Source: Thysanoteuthis rhombus (taxonomy: Eukaryota; Mollusca; Cephalopoda; Oegopsida; Thysanoteuthidae). Taken from it: a stretch of 64,000 bases of DNA. The stretch spans positions 32,719,578 to 32,783,577 of the forward strand of contig OY735207.1 of NCBI GenBank assembly GCA_963457665.1. Direction: 5' to 3'. How positions within the stretch are numbered: the first letter of the stretch is position 1; the number at the start of each line of letters is the position of its first letter. Positions 40,501 to 54,200 of this stretch are shown here, piece by piece. The position numbers were made by a program, and so were the translations under genes. The notes below the pieces were generated by a model. The model saw only the letters and a list, made by a program, of their open reading frames with translations. It did not search any database and was not told the origin of the DNA.

Positions 40501-43500
40501 TTGTCTTAAAATTATCAAATGTGTGTCCATGCATGCATAGTAAGGTCCCTTCTAATTGGTTGCCAAGTTACATCAAGGCTATGCAATGGGCTCACTAGGT
40601 ATTCAAAACGATTGGATACTCTCTTGACAGACACATGCACACACATGTAGGTACATCAATAATCACATCACGTAATTATGAAAAAAGATACTTATATTGC
40701 ACTATGAATATTTATTTTTCAATATAACTTCCTTCCTTCTTGATGCACTTAATTCAGTGGTGTGTGTTACATAGCTCGAACATTATCCTGAAAATGTCAA
40801 ATCAAAATTCAGTTAATAACTATGTGTCTACTTATTGGTGCATCCCTGTATATATGTATGGAGCAAAGATAGAACTCAATGTGGTTAGACAGCCAGACTC
40901 TCGGATGACATTTGTTGTAATATATGTGGCTCTTATTTTGAGTGCCGATTTTCAAGAGATTCTGACCCTCCCCTTTTTTGAGGGCTGACATATGATCTTA
41001 GCTCTTCTTTTGACCTCATTTCAAACTCAGTGAAGTTTGGTAAATATATTTATGTACATTTTTTTTGTGAAAATAAACATTAAATGAGACCCAATTAGTC
41101 AAGTGAAATGATGTAAGTCGAAAAAAAAATTTGTCCAAGTTTTGAAAATGCCTTTTTAATTGTGTGTAATTTTACATTTTCATTCACTTTTCTCAGATTA
41201 TGATTGGCTTTCGGGTGAATATTCAACTTGGACAGAGAGTATCTGGTTGCAAAATGCTATGTCTGTGCGTGTGTTCCTTATACCCAGCAACAAATTGCAA
41301 GTAAGGAAAACTGAAAACTATTACTTTTTATTTCATTTTATGTATTTTTTCTTCCCTCCCCACTTCCCCTGCAAGGATCAATCTCCTCCTCCTTCACCCC
41401 TTATCCCTTCTCCATCTCCGCTTTACACATGCATATACTCTCACTTCACCTACTCACTCTCACCACACTCCCTCTCATGTTAGTTTCTTGTTAGTGTTTA
41501 GTGAACATAATTAGTGGAATGTTATAATTAGTTTTATTGCTTGGTAATGAAATAGTCCTTTGTCATCGTAGTTAGTTTTTCTTTACTTTTTTTTTCCAAA
41601 CAACCAACAATGATATAATGGCAAAAATATTTTTTTTTTTTTTTATGCATTATCATATTTTTAAGTATCAATTAAATCCACAAATTTTATATCTATTTCT
41701 TCTCAGCTATATTCCCTCTGGTTCTTTGTAGTAAGTGGGTGCAAAAATTTTGCTGTACAATTATTTTTTCCTGCGACAAAAGATTGAGCATGCTTCTGAA
41801 TTGAAAATAGGGAATCAGTATTATTTCATAAAAACTTAGTGAGCTACCTACAGGATTTGTAGTCTTTGTGCACACCCTAATTTGCTTTCTACATTGGTTT
41901 CAAAATGTGTGTGCATGCACACAGCATCAAGGGAATTATGCTTCTATCCATTTTGATCATAATATGTTGACTGAAGTCTGTTAGGTATTTGTTCTGTTAT
42001 TTGCTATGCATCTTGAAAATAGTTTTTATATTTATTTCTTATCACAATGTTCAGGGCCAGATTAAGCTAGTCTATCGTCTGTAGCATGTTATAAAGGGGC
42101 TTCATATGAAAAAATACATATAAATATCAAGACACATACATTCTTTACTTTCATAGTAATTAAATTTTTCAATTGCTATACAGCCAGATAATACAACAAA
42201 TATGCCTGACATTTCAGTAATGGTATTAGGAATTTAGTTTCAAATATCTTCATATTTATTTGTCATCTATGTATCATATAGATTCCACACTTCCATGTTC
42301 AATAACTGTTGAAATAACACTAATCAAAGATATTCGATTAAAATCTCTAATCTTGGGCACCCAGTCGTTCAAAAAAGTAGAGAGTCATGTACTATCATTG
42401 TAATTGAACAAGTGCAGAATTTCTGAATCAGAATTGAGTCTGCAAGCATCAGACCTGGAGCCCTTGAAATTGCAAAGCCATTGCAAATAGTACATAGTTA
42501 ATCTGGTATTAACTATCCTTATCTCTTTGTTATGAACATTGTTTTGACACATGAACTCTTCTAGGCTTTTGCTCTGTACTCTGCTGTGCATTTTATGCAA
42601 ATTAAAAGGTGGAGAAATACCTGTTTTTCGGGAGGATAAAATTCAAATCAAAGAATAAATTTTTTTTTCCCAAACTCATAAATGGTTAGGGTTGAAAATA
42701 GTTGATTCCTTTTAAATACTCATGAAATTCTTTTTGAGTCCTTGATGAATCACAATTCCCTGGGTGAAAAGCTGCACTTTATCCTGAACTAGAAGTCATT
42801 GCTTGGAAAGTTTACTATGAAAACAACTGAGAAATTGCAGTATTTCCTGTTGTTAGATGCACTCCTGATTTTTCCAGCTAAAATTTGGAAAAAGTCAAGT
42901 GTACCAGTGAAGTGAGTCTGCTCTTTGGTCCTGTTGTGTCTGTTAAAAAAAAAAAATATTGGTTCTTATAAAGTCTATTCCAGGATCCCAAGAATGAAAT
43001 AATGCATGTATATAAAATATTTTTCATTTCCACCCCCAAAATTTTGTTCTGATATAAATAGCACCCAGCCCTCTTCCTTTCTCTTAATTAGCTGTAGGTA
43101 GGGTGACAAGCTGCACCTTCATTTTCTTGAGTCAGGCTAGGTGAATATAGGAAAGAACATGGGAATCAAAAAAAGAATAAGTTTTTTTTCTGTTTGCACT
43201 CAAAAGGTATTTTTGTATGATTTTTTTTTCTTTTCCTCTTCCTTTCCTTTTAGCTTCAAACATACAGGGTTGATTTTAAAAGGTTTATTTCAAGAAAAAA
43301 AAGGCCTCTTTAGAACGGGGGTGGGTATAATAGCTCATTGAATTGATAAAGTCAGGGTGTGTGGGCTGTTCATTTTGCTGCACAACTTGAATCATGAGAT
43401 AGCCGTATCCTCATTCTTTGATTGCTTCATCATACCTGACTAGCTCTAACATGACTTATGGGTATTTAATAATCTTACTTTAGTCTGGCACAAGGCCATG

Positions 43501-45516
43501 ATTGTTGGGTAATTGGTGAGGATCAAATGCACTACTCACTAGTAATGGTCTTATGGAGGAGTTTGCCAATCATTCGCTCACCGGAAGGGACCCGCCCCAA
43601 AGAGCCTGACCTGCAAGGTATGTCCATTGAATAACGAGACTGGGTTTATGTATTTTGAATCACATCATCTATCCATGATATTATATACATTTACCAGAGG
43701 GTCAGCATAAATAACTGAAAGTATCAATTTGCTAGTGTCTTCAGTTTACTGTTACGCACACACCACTTCGAGAAGACATCTTTTTCTCCTGTGTCATTAG
43801 AAAAAAATAGAGCAATGTATCAGTTTGAAACTTATGGTGAAATTGAACAAATTGGCTACTGATTTTTTTATATGCTAATTGAAGTTTATGGGGAAGATTG
43901 CATGTCACATGTATGTATGTTCAAGTGCCACAAGAGATTTTGTAAAAATTGAGAGAATATCAAAGGTGTACATTGAGGAGACCCATCCTTTTCGAGAACA
44001 AATGGTTCAGAATACTGTGTCCATCAATAAAGAGAGGGTTTTTTCTCTTACCTGCATGAGTGTCCACAGTGTTCATCATCTTTGATGTCTTCAACATAAT
44101 TACTTGCCGACTGAAAAAAAACTCTTACAGACAAAGGCTATTTCGAAGAAAACCGATATTATTCCTCAGGGGAGATAATCCTCTCACTCAGTTAGCAGGC
44201 GTGTACTCGCATATTGAATGGATGTCATCTGAATTTAATTTAACTTAATACCTGTACTTCGTACAAAATTAATACCAGTTTCGAATAAGTTTCAGTTTCC
44301 TCATTTTAAATATTTTGGCCTAAAGAATGATACTGCATCCTAAGATTTCCTAATATTGTCAATATTTATATTGATCATATTTAACAATTTAGCTATTAAA
44401 AGAAAAGAAACATGTTCTCATTCAAACAGTTTTATTGTTGTTACAAATTTACAGTTTATTCATTTGTTATTCTTTTAGCATTTTAAGAAGATAAAGTTTC
44501 AGTTTTCATTTTGAGAAATCCATTTTGATCTAGTGCTTTTTCTTTCATCATATCTTCTGAAAATACAGACTTGGTACTACTTTTGACCTATCAAGTTCCT
44601 CTATGGAAATTTGGCAAACACTCGTTTTACTGTATTTTGAAAGCAATGTTTGAACATAGGGTTTTAAGCCTGTATGGGTTAAAGCAAAGGTTTCCAGCAT
44701 TTTTTAACAGTCTTATAGTCTGTATATGATTTCATAGCATCATTATTCAGTCATCAAAGTATTTTTTCTCCTGGTTTTTCTATGACCTTATGCCATCTTT
44801 CTGATTAATTGTGTATTCCATCATATTAGATTGATTGCAAAGGTTTCTGGCATTTTTCGATTACATTTTTCAATGTCAACATCAAATCAGCATTATTTAG
44901 CCATCAAAGCATTTTTCTTAGCTTTCAATGATCTCACGTCATCTTTCAGCTAAATAGTGTACTCCATTATTAAAGAAAAAATCTGCTCTTGATTCGACGG
45001 GATCTTTTAAGAATTTTTTGTTATCTTGAATTTTTGAAACCACTGACTGTACAAGGTGTATTGCATGAATAGAAACCACCATAACCTCTTGTTTCATTCA
45101 TTACATAAACTGCTCTTTTATTCAATATATCTTGCTTTATTTTGTAAGTAAGAATAAGGAAATTATTCATCAACAAAAATGGCCAAGTCAAATTTAGTCA
45201 TCGGATATTCATTGGCAATATGCTGTAAAAAGTACTTGAAAACTAAAAAATGATATCATCTATAGTTTTTCCCTGATTTCAATAATGACAACAAGTATGG
45301 CTAAAAGGGCTACATTCTAAACATTTGGACATTATTTACATTCATTCATGCATTCTGTTGTAAATTAAAAGGGAAAGTTGACTAAAAATTGAAAGAACTT
45401 TTTAGTCTACAGTCTTTGATCAAACACACACACACACACACACACATATATAATGGATTGTCTATAGCCACACTGAAGAGTTGTAATACAACGAAACAGC
45501 TGTCTGTGGACACAAC

Positions 45517-45588
<72 letters not shown>

Positions 45589-48170
45589 TGAGAAAATGGA
45601 CGAGATTTATCCGATGTAGTGGTGAATTTAATAGACAATATGAAAACAAGAAAGTTAGGAAACCAGATTATATTTATTTCTATTACATGTTTCAAGAGAC
45701 TGGTTGTCAAAAGATGAAAGGGGGGGAAAAATGATAAAATTATTAATAACAAGGTTTGGAGAGGAGATGGGGAGATGTTGCATGCTTGTTATTGTTCTGA
45801 ATTTTTGTCATATTCTGGTGGAAAAAAAGGGAACTTTGTCTTTAAATAATTTGTGTATGTGTGTGGCTGACTACAGTGACTGTGTTATTGAGAAAGATTG
45901 TCAGTGTGTATGTATTTCTCAACAAAAACATCAATCCATCATGCACACCACCCAGGACCCAATGAGCACTGACCTGACCAAAAACAACACCCCTAACCAC
46001 AATACACATACATAGGAACAAAGAACAATAAAAAAAAAAAAAAAAAAAAAAAAAACCCTGTAAAAAAGAAGAAGAGAGAAAAAAACTAGTTGTATATGAA
46101 GGCAATATCAAAACAGAAAAATCAGTTGTCCATTGATTGCAATGCCAGGGACCAGATCAGTAACAACTGTGAGCACTATCACTGTAGCTGGAGCAACCCC
46201 TGAAAACAGTAAAGATAACAAAGCAGCAATCCATCATTTAAACATACATAATCAAAAATAAGACAAATTCTGTCTTTTTTTTTTTTCTTCTACTTGGCAT
46301 ACAAATCTATTATTAATGTTATCAAAGTCTTTTTAAAAAAAAACATTCCAAAGTTTGTAGTTCTAGATCTTTAAAATATCTTCACTTATTATCAAAAAAA
46401 TGTGATAGTGGTATTTAAAGAGTAATAAGTATTATTTTTCATTATGATTTTATATCTATATTCTAAGTATTGTTTTTCAAATAGTGTGATCCTAAATAAA
46501 TATGTTGATACCTGTAACTGAAACCAACATAATGTGTTAACAATGTCATTTGCACACATGGATCCTCCATGTACTTGAGAATACACATTCCGATGTTGAA
46601 AGATATGAAATATAAATATAGTTATGAAATATGAAAAATATATTGGTGCTCCTTTATTGTGATTTTGCATGGCTAACCCAACCATATTTTTCTGAAAATT
46701 TTTCGATGAAACATTTTCACTATATTATTATTTTTATAACTAGTTTCATTCCATTTTATCTTTGTTGCTTTTTATCCCAGTGCTCTGGGCGGATGAATTC
46801 TCTAACTGCTAGAACAAAAAGCATGAAACCGGAAAGAAGCTTCTTACAACACTTCAACTTTGTATCCCACACCTTCAGATCCTGTTCTTCATAGACATCA
46901 CCTTAACCACTTTGGCCACAGACACATCAATGATCGGGTGTATGACTAGATTTGTACTCCACTTAAGCATTGGTGCTTCTGTGGCCAATGTGGTCAAGGC
47001 GATGTCCATGAAAGGAAGGATTCCGAGGTGTGGAATGAGAGTTTGTTGTGAGTTACTTTTTTTTCAAATTTTGCATTTTTAGTTGAAGAATTGTTGCAAA
47101 CTGTTAAGATAGGAAAGCATAAAGCCTATGATAGAATAAACCAAACTTGGTAAATATTCAATTGTTGGTTATGGAATTGGTTTACTATACAAATTTCTTT
47201 GCTTCTTGGTATGTATGTTTCTTTTTTTCTTTTTCTTTTTCTTTAAAAAATCTTGAATATCCTCTTTTCCCATTTTGCTTTGAGAAATTTATAAATACTT
47301 TGACTGACAAAGGACAAATCTTCTATTTTCTGTCTACTACAAAGAAATAAAAAACAAAAGCTGCAGAACTTCGGGTTGTTAATTTTGTCTTGTTTCTTTA
47401 GAAATATTGAAGTCTTATCCTGTTCGGTAGTTAGATCTCTTTCTTCATATTCGGTTAGTCTTTTTCCCCCTCATTAATCACTGTTTGGCTGTTTGGGGTT
47501 ACCAATGGGAGACAGTCTCAGGAGATGATTGTTAGCTATCATAATCAATCTGCGATGTTGTTGTGTTTTTTGGGTTTTTTTTTTTTTTGTTTGCATGCTT
47601 TTGCACTAATTGTGTTGCCTTTGCAGCTTGTTGGACTCGCTCAGACTCATGGAAACGCTTTCACACCACTTCCTACCCCCCACTCTATTTCACCTAATAA
47701 ACATAAACTCAATATCACAGCTCTTTCACAGCTTGAACCTTACCCACTCTCAGCTATATATTTACTCAAGCTCAGTCTTTTATAAACTCACTTAGATCTG
47801 CACTCTCGCTTCAGCATGCCTTTATAAAAACATAGGTGGGCGAGTTTACAGTTTTTCAATACTAAATAAGCAATGATATGTATATGAAGTCGCTGTTTTT
47901 TTCCATTTATTTTAATTTTTACAGAATGCATTGCATGTTAGTAAAATTTATGTGCAAACTGTATGTTTTTGCCTAATCTCTTTACTCACAACTGTAGCAT
48001 GCCAAGTACGTGTGGAAGATTACCTCTAGATTGAAGACTTTTGTTTCTCATAATTTTGTATGTAAATAACGAAGCTTTTGAGTTCAATTTTCTCTGTAGC
48101 CTTACAGCTTCTCCTCTGAATTTGAAATGTTTACATTTTAAGTTGAAATTGTATGTATGTTTGTGTGTGA

Positions 48171-48217
<47 letters not shown>

Positions 48218-51200
48218 GTGTGTGTGTATATGTATATATGTACCCTGCTTTTCAAAAGTTCGCTTTGTTCTACTTTTTTGTGTTTACAAAAAAAAGGCGA
48301 AAATCAAAAATAGCATTCAGTATTTGTTTTGCAGTCTCCTGCACCTCCCAGCACTCCAAACTCTGATACCTAGGCCTAACATACCATCATCACCATTTTT
48401 GGGGTCTGGGAATGCCCTCTAAATTTCCCCATTTAAATTAATGGTAATTGCTTCTTTGCTGTATGCCATTTTGACTTACAAAAGGTTTTCATGCGGACAC
48501 TCTACTTTCGGATAGTGAGGGGAAACTTATATATATATATACACACATACATATGTATGTATGAACACGCTCTTGTAATTCAATTTTGTTTTTGTTTTAA
48601 TTTCCAGCATATAGAAATTTTCACTGATTTTTTTAAAGTGTACATGAAATAGTGAACAATTGATGTAGTTCTTTGGCAAATCGACTCCTATATAATAGTC
48701 ATGAAATACGAATCGAGTTTTTAAATTGTCTCTCAGACTTTATTATCAAATCAAACATTTAGGATAACAAATCTTTTAGAAAAGAAAAAATATGTCGAAA
48801 TTTGGGTAACCCCTTGGCATGCCAGGAGAAGGTCAGCAAGTGTTTCACCTTGTCCAAGGTTGACCTGTGCAATGTCTGAACATTCGACACTTTAGCTACT
48901 TGAAATTCCCACACATTTAAGGATCTTTCTGTTGTCTTTATGAACCAGTATTGTTAGCAGTTCTGCAGGAATTGACAAAATTACAGTCTTGCTTGTTACT
49001 GTTATCTCAACCTTTTTACTAGTCTTCTCTCCAGCCTTCATCAGGTATTTGTCAACACTTGGTGACTTTTTATTTTCTCTCAGAGGAATGTTGTTTTGAT
49101 TTTCACCTTTGTTGCAATCTATACTGAATGCTGTGTTTCATACAAATTAAGTAGTGCAGTTCCTCCTACAGAGCTAGTAGAATTTCTTTTTCACATTTCA
49201 TAGTCTAACATTGCTGATATTTCTGTTGTACCATTTGGATCTACAGTAATTGCCAGCCTATGCTATTGAGGCAAAGAGCTGTTTTGCTTAGGGAAATAAA
49301 AGTTACTGAAACATTCCTTTTGGAGACCCAACAGAACACTGGTCTCAAAACATTGTTAAAAGCAATGAAGATGACTAAATAAAATAAATCATGTCTTAAG
49401 GAAGCTTTTATACAGCTGCATAACTAGTTTATATGACCAATACTAGTTATGTTGATTTGAAGGAGAATTATATTGTGAATACTAAACAGTTAATCAGTTA
49501 ATAAGTAATAAAAATTATGTGATTTAGAATCAGGAAAAAGTTTCTATTCTAGACTTAGCAGACCCTTAAAGCAAACCAAGTGTACTTCACTTGGTGAAAT
49601 GAAATAATTAGATGAAACATTTTATCACTATAAAATTACTATTTCTGTTATTTTTCTAATTACCAATATCATTACTGTTTATAGATGTTACTAATGTTCT
49701 TGTTAGTTGAATAATATTTACTATTTACACTTTGATCACCATGACTTGATCATTATATCTGTTGTAAGAACTGGTATAGATCATCATTATTGACTATTAT
49801 TTATAGTCCTTTTATGATTTTCCTAAAATCCTGACCTTTTCTATGACTACAGCCCCCACCCCTTATAAGGCAGGTGTTGGGGTCTCAAAAAGCCAACTGC
49901 TTTATATCAGAGCTGTAATAAATGCAGGATGGGTATAGGTGATAGAAAGAGCTAGAATTAACACTTTCAGTGCTTTTTACATGGATAGCTTTCCTGATTC
50001 AGTCCAGGTTCAAAAGGAAATTCTGTTTTTATTTGCTGTTTTCTGGGTGGGCGAGCGAGCGAGCAAGCGAGTGAGTCAGCAATAATAGAAATAAAAATGA
50101 CTGATCCACTAACTACCTGACTTATAATGCAAACCTCTATATCAGGGGTACACCTGTATTTTACTGGTAGATTGTATGACTTAAGACTACTGACGTAACT
50201 ATTCCTCAAATCATTATCTTTCTTGTGACTAGTTTTTGTATTGATAGAAACATACTAATTATGTTTACTGCTATGATTCAAATACTCGTCTTTTAATTAC
50301 TAACTTATAATAGGACTATTATCAGTGACATATCTATTTCATATTTTATTTTGGACTGTTGTCTTCTTATTTATTGTTTTTAACATTTTGGCTGATATAT
50401 TCTTTAGCCTTCACCAGGTGTATGTTGGATTTGTTTTTAGAATTCGTGTATATTTTTATTTTTTTACTTTTAATTTGTTGTTTTCATTCTTTCATCAAAA
50501 ACATTGATATTAACAATGAAGATAACAGCTGAATAATATACTGAATAATGAAAAAAAAAACTTTACTTCAAAGCTTCAAAAAAAACAACCAGTCTTAAAT
50601 CTATACTAAAACCTATCATTATGACTACCAGTGTAATTGATATTATTGTACTACTAATATATAAAAGCTGTTTATTATGACCATGACTACAGATATTCTA
50701 CTGCAGCTATTATTATCACTGACTTATGATATTAGTAGTATTATACTACTGTTATTACTACCATGCCTTATTGTGATGAGTGAATGCTTCCTTTATTGCT
50801 ATTATTATAATTATTATAATCATTGCTTTTAATGAATGAAATGTATATACAGGTACACGATCTCATATCCAAAACCTTTGGGACCAGACACTTATTGGAA
50901 TGGTATTACAGGTGCCTTATTGATAATTACAGATGTTTTCTGTTCTGCTTCTCGCTGTTATACGTAGGGAGATCTGCAACTCTTTTTTACATCTTTACCA
51001 TTTTCAAGGTTGAAAATAACCAAAAGATAAAATATATATGAACTGCAGAGGCACTTTTGACTGAGATACAATCATATGATGTGGGTTGAGCTAAGGCTGT
51101 CTCAAAATAATAACAGTAACAAATAAATGAAATGACCTTGGTTAAATGTGGGTCATCTTTGTTGCCTTACACGAGCTTTGGCGTGCAGACAATGTCCGTG

Positions 51201-54200
51201 GAAAAAAATCTTTGTTTTTTTTAAAAAACTTTCTGGTTTTGTGTATTTTGAATAAGAGATTGTGTACCTGTACTATGATTCCAATTGCTTTTAATTCATT
51301 GCTTCTTTTTTGGGAAGGTTGGGAGTCTGTGACAGCAGCTTTTATTTGATTTATGTTGTATTTCTGTTGACATTTTATTCAATTTGAATATGTTTTAACA
51401 TCCTGAATTGCACCCTGAAACTACAAAAAAAAAAAAAGAAAGTTATCTTGAGTCTTGATAAGTTTTTAAAAATATTTTAGTTTTTCTCCTTATCATATTG
51501 TAAATAGAAAAAAAAAACAAATTTCCCAGATGGTTAATTTCTAACATTTTGAAACTTAATATCCTGGAAATTAACTGAAATGTCTTAGGTTAAGGTAGTG
51601 ATTCTCAAAGTGGGGAACACTTGGTTCCCAGGGGGAGAATTTTAGCCGCGGCAGGAATTGGGGAGGAATTCAAAATAGGGGAAGGATTGAAGAAAACCTT
51701 GGATCACAAAGAGAGGAATGTGGCCTTGGACTCTGAAACCCACTGATCTAGGGGAAAACATGAATCAAGCCGATAAACTAGTGGTTACCCACCTTTTCAA
51801 GGTTATTCTCCACTTTTGTCGATGAGATAACTAGTTTATTCCTACTTCAGACATTTTTATCAACACGTGTTGCTTTTTACCAAAAGTCTGTGGTAGTCGT
51901 GACTAATCATGTTAAAATAGAATTACCTCAAAATCAATTCTGGGAGGCAAACACGGCAATCATTTATGAAAATCAAAAATTTATTTAAGTTGATAAAATC
52001 AATTAAACGCTATGACAGAAAGCTATGACTAACTAAATTTGAAATAATTTTAATAAACAACTCTGGTAAGGAAAATTCATACCTTTGATTGCACAGTTAT
52101 ACTCCATCTTGCATCACACGTATCCTCTACCCATGAGCCAAAAACATTCACCACAACTTTTATTTTTACCTTTTAGCCTTATTCCTTCCTTAATACTACC
52201 TAAAATTTCCCCCTTGTTTAGTAACCATTGCTTCAAACACAGAGAAAGAAGTTGCTTTATTGCTTGTCATCACAAAAGCAAGAGAATGTTGCCTAATTGG
52301 GCATCGTTTGATTTCATATGACAGTCTCAAAGTAATAGTGATAAAATACCTAAGATCATTTCAGTTTTTGTGTATAATAATTATTTGTACTTTTTAAACC
52401 AACCCTTCTGCCAATAAGGTACAATATAATGTTCTTTGTTCGGTGCTGCTAGACTGCTTGAAATGAATCGTTTTTGTTTCACAAAAGAAGCACCGACTTA
52501 GTAATTACGAATTTTTTAATTTTTTCCTTCTGGTCATGTAGCACCCGTTTGTCAAGCTTTTTTGCTTTTCTGATTTGGTGCAAATGTTGAACAACTGTTG
52601 AATGGTCAACATTTAGTTCTTTGGCAATTTTGTGGTTTTGCATGAGTCTACCTCAGTTATGGCCCTTAATTGGATGTTGTCAATCACAGGAGGACATCCA
52701 TGACCTTCCTCATATTCAAGGCTCTTGTCTCCATTTCAAAATTTTTGGAACCAATGTCGAGCTGTACATTTGTTGACGGTCTCATGGCCAAATACTTGGT
52801 CAGTATTGCAAGCAGTTCCCACAACTCTATGTCTCATTTGGGACTTGTACAACAAAATTGCTTCAATTTACATTATTTCTATCTTTGATTTGACAGCCTC
52901 AAATGAACCGGAATAAATGGTGGAAAGAGTGCAAAAGTCACACTCTAATATGGTATATTTTATGAAAATAGTTAAATTATAGTTTACTCCAAAATAAGCA
53001 TCAAGGTTTAAAATAACAAAAAACACAATTATTTAGCACCAACTTGATATTATGGTGTGTATTCAAGAATGTTCACTCTGATGCCTACTTTGGTTTAGAG
53101 AACTTGTGTATGTCTCTTGTTCTCCTATGAGACTGAACTAGCCAATTTTATTCTCAGCATGAGGTACTGAAGCTGTGTGCATTATATTACTACTCATTAG
53201 CAGTGAAGGAATTGCAACTCAGTGGATAGATGGAATGGTATTGCCGTCAGTTGTTGGATGTATTACCTGGCCTCTAGGCTAAGCCCTCTTCATTAGGGAG
53301 GCTTTTTTGTAGTGACACCCACCATCAGTAGTAGTAGCAGCAGCAAGGTTTGGATTCAAAGCTCCTCTCTACATCTTGAAATAACTGACCACTACTGATC
53401 TATTAATTATTAAGATTGTATAATTATATTTATTCCATAACTTTAAGCTAGCTAACTATGTCTTGAAGCGCTTGATAATTACTACAAAATGGATGGTAAA
53501 AAGAGAAAAACATTAAAGTTTATCAAAATATGATGTCTTACATGATTTCTATTTTTACATTGACAATTTACGAGTTTATATACACTTTTCACCAGTTCAT
53601 TTCATGGGAAGCATTTACTTAGAGGAGATCTAAATAAGCGTCAATTAAATGTAAAATAGCACAGCAAAAACTTGTCTCTCTTAACCATTTGCAAATGGTT
53701 GAGGAGGTATCGTATAAAGGATTTCTTGGTCCTGAGTCTTCTTACTCTGGCAGTATATCAGATTGTGATTAAAGACGATTTGTTGTTGTTGATTAAAGCA
53801 ATGGAGCAGCTGACACAATATTTAGTTGATATGACATCTCACAAAACTATCCCAGTCTCAAGTGATTAAATGCTGGGCCAACATCTGGAGACACCACCAA
53901 AAAAAATAGCAGGAGGTTGATGTGATGGCTTGGGAACTTTAAGATTAGACAAGTTAGTTCTTGTCCAATAATACTGTGGAACCAGATTAAAAACTAATGG
54001 ATTTGAGGTTCTTGTTGGTTTTGTTCTATTCCTCTAGACTCCTCGTGGAGTATAGGGTTATAATAATATCACACTAAACGACAGTTGCAAGTTGATGCTG
54101 CCACAGTCTCTGTAGCAAGTAGGTTTTTCACTGGAAGTTGCTGGCCCTTTGCCCAAGCCTCCTCCTTCACCAGGGCTTCAGTTGGACTGTCTTACATGGC

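Noticed and set aside
45389-45752. Overlapping frames with YIYIYI runs
   Set aside because: Translations of TA microsatellites.
50325-50507. Hydrophobic frame MTYLFHILFWTVVFLFIVF, considered as a third anchor exon
   Set aside because: It has no convincing acceptor in phase, lacks the juxtamembrane motif of exons 15a and 15b, and overlaps a repeat segment related to the foldback family.
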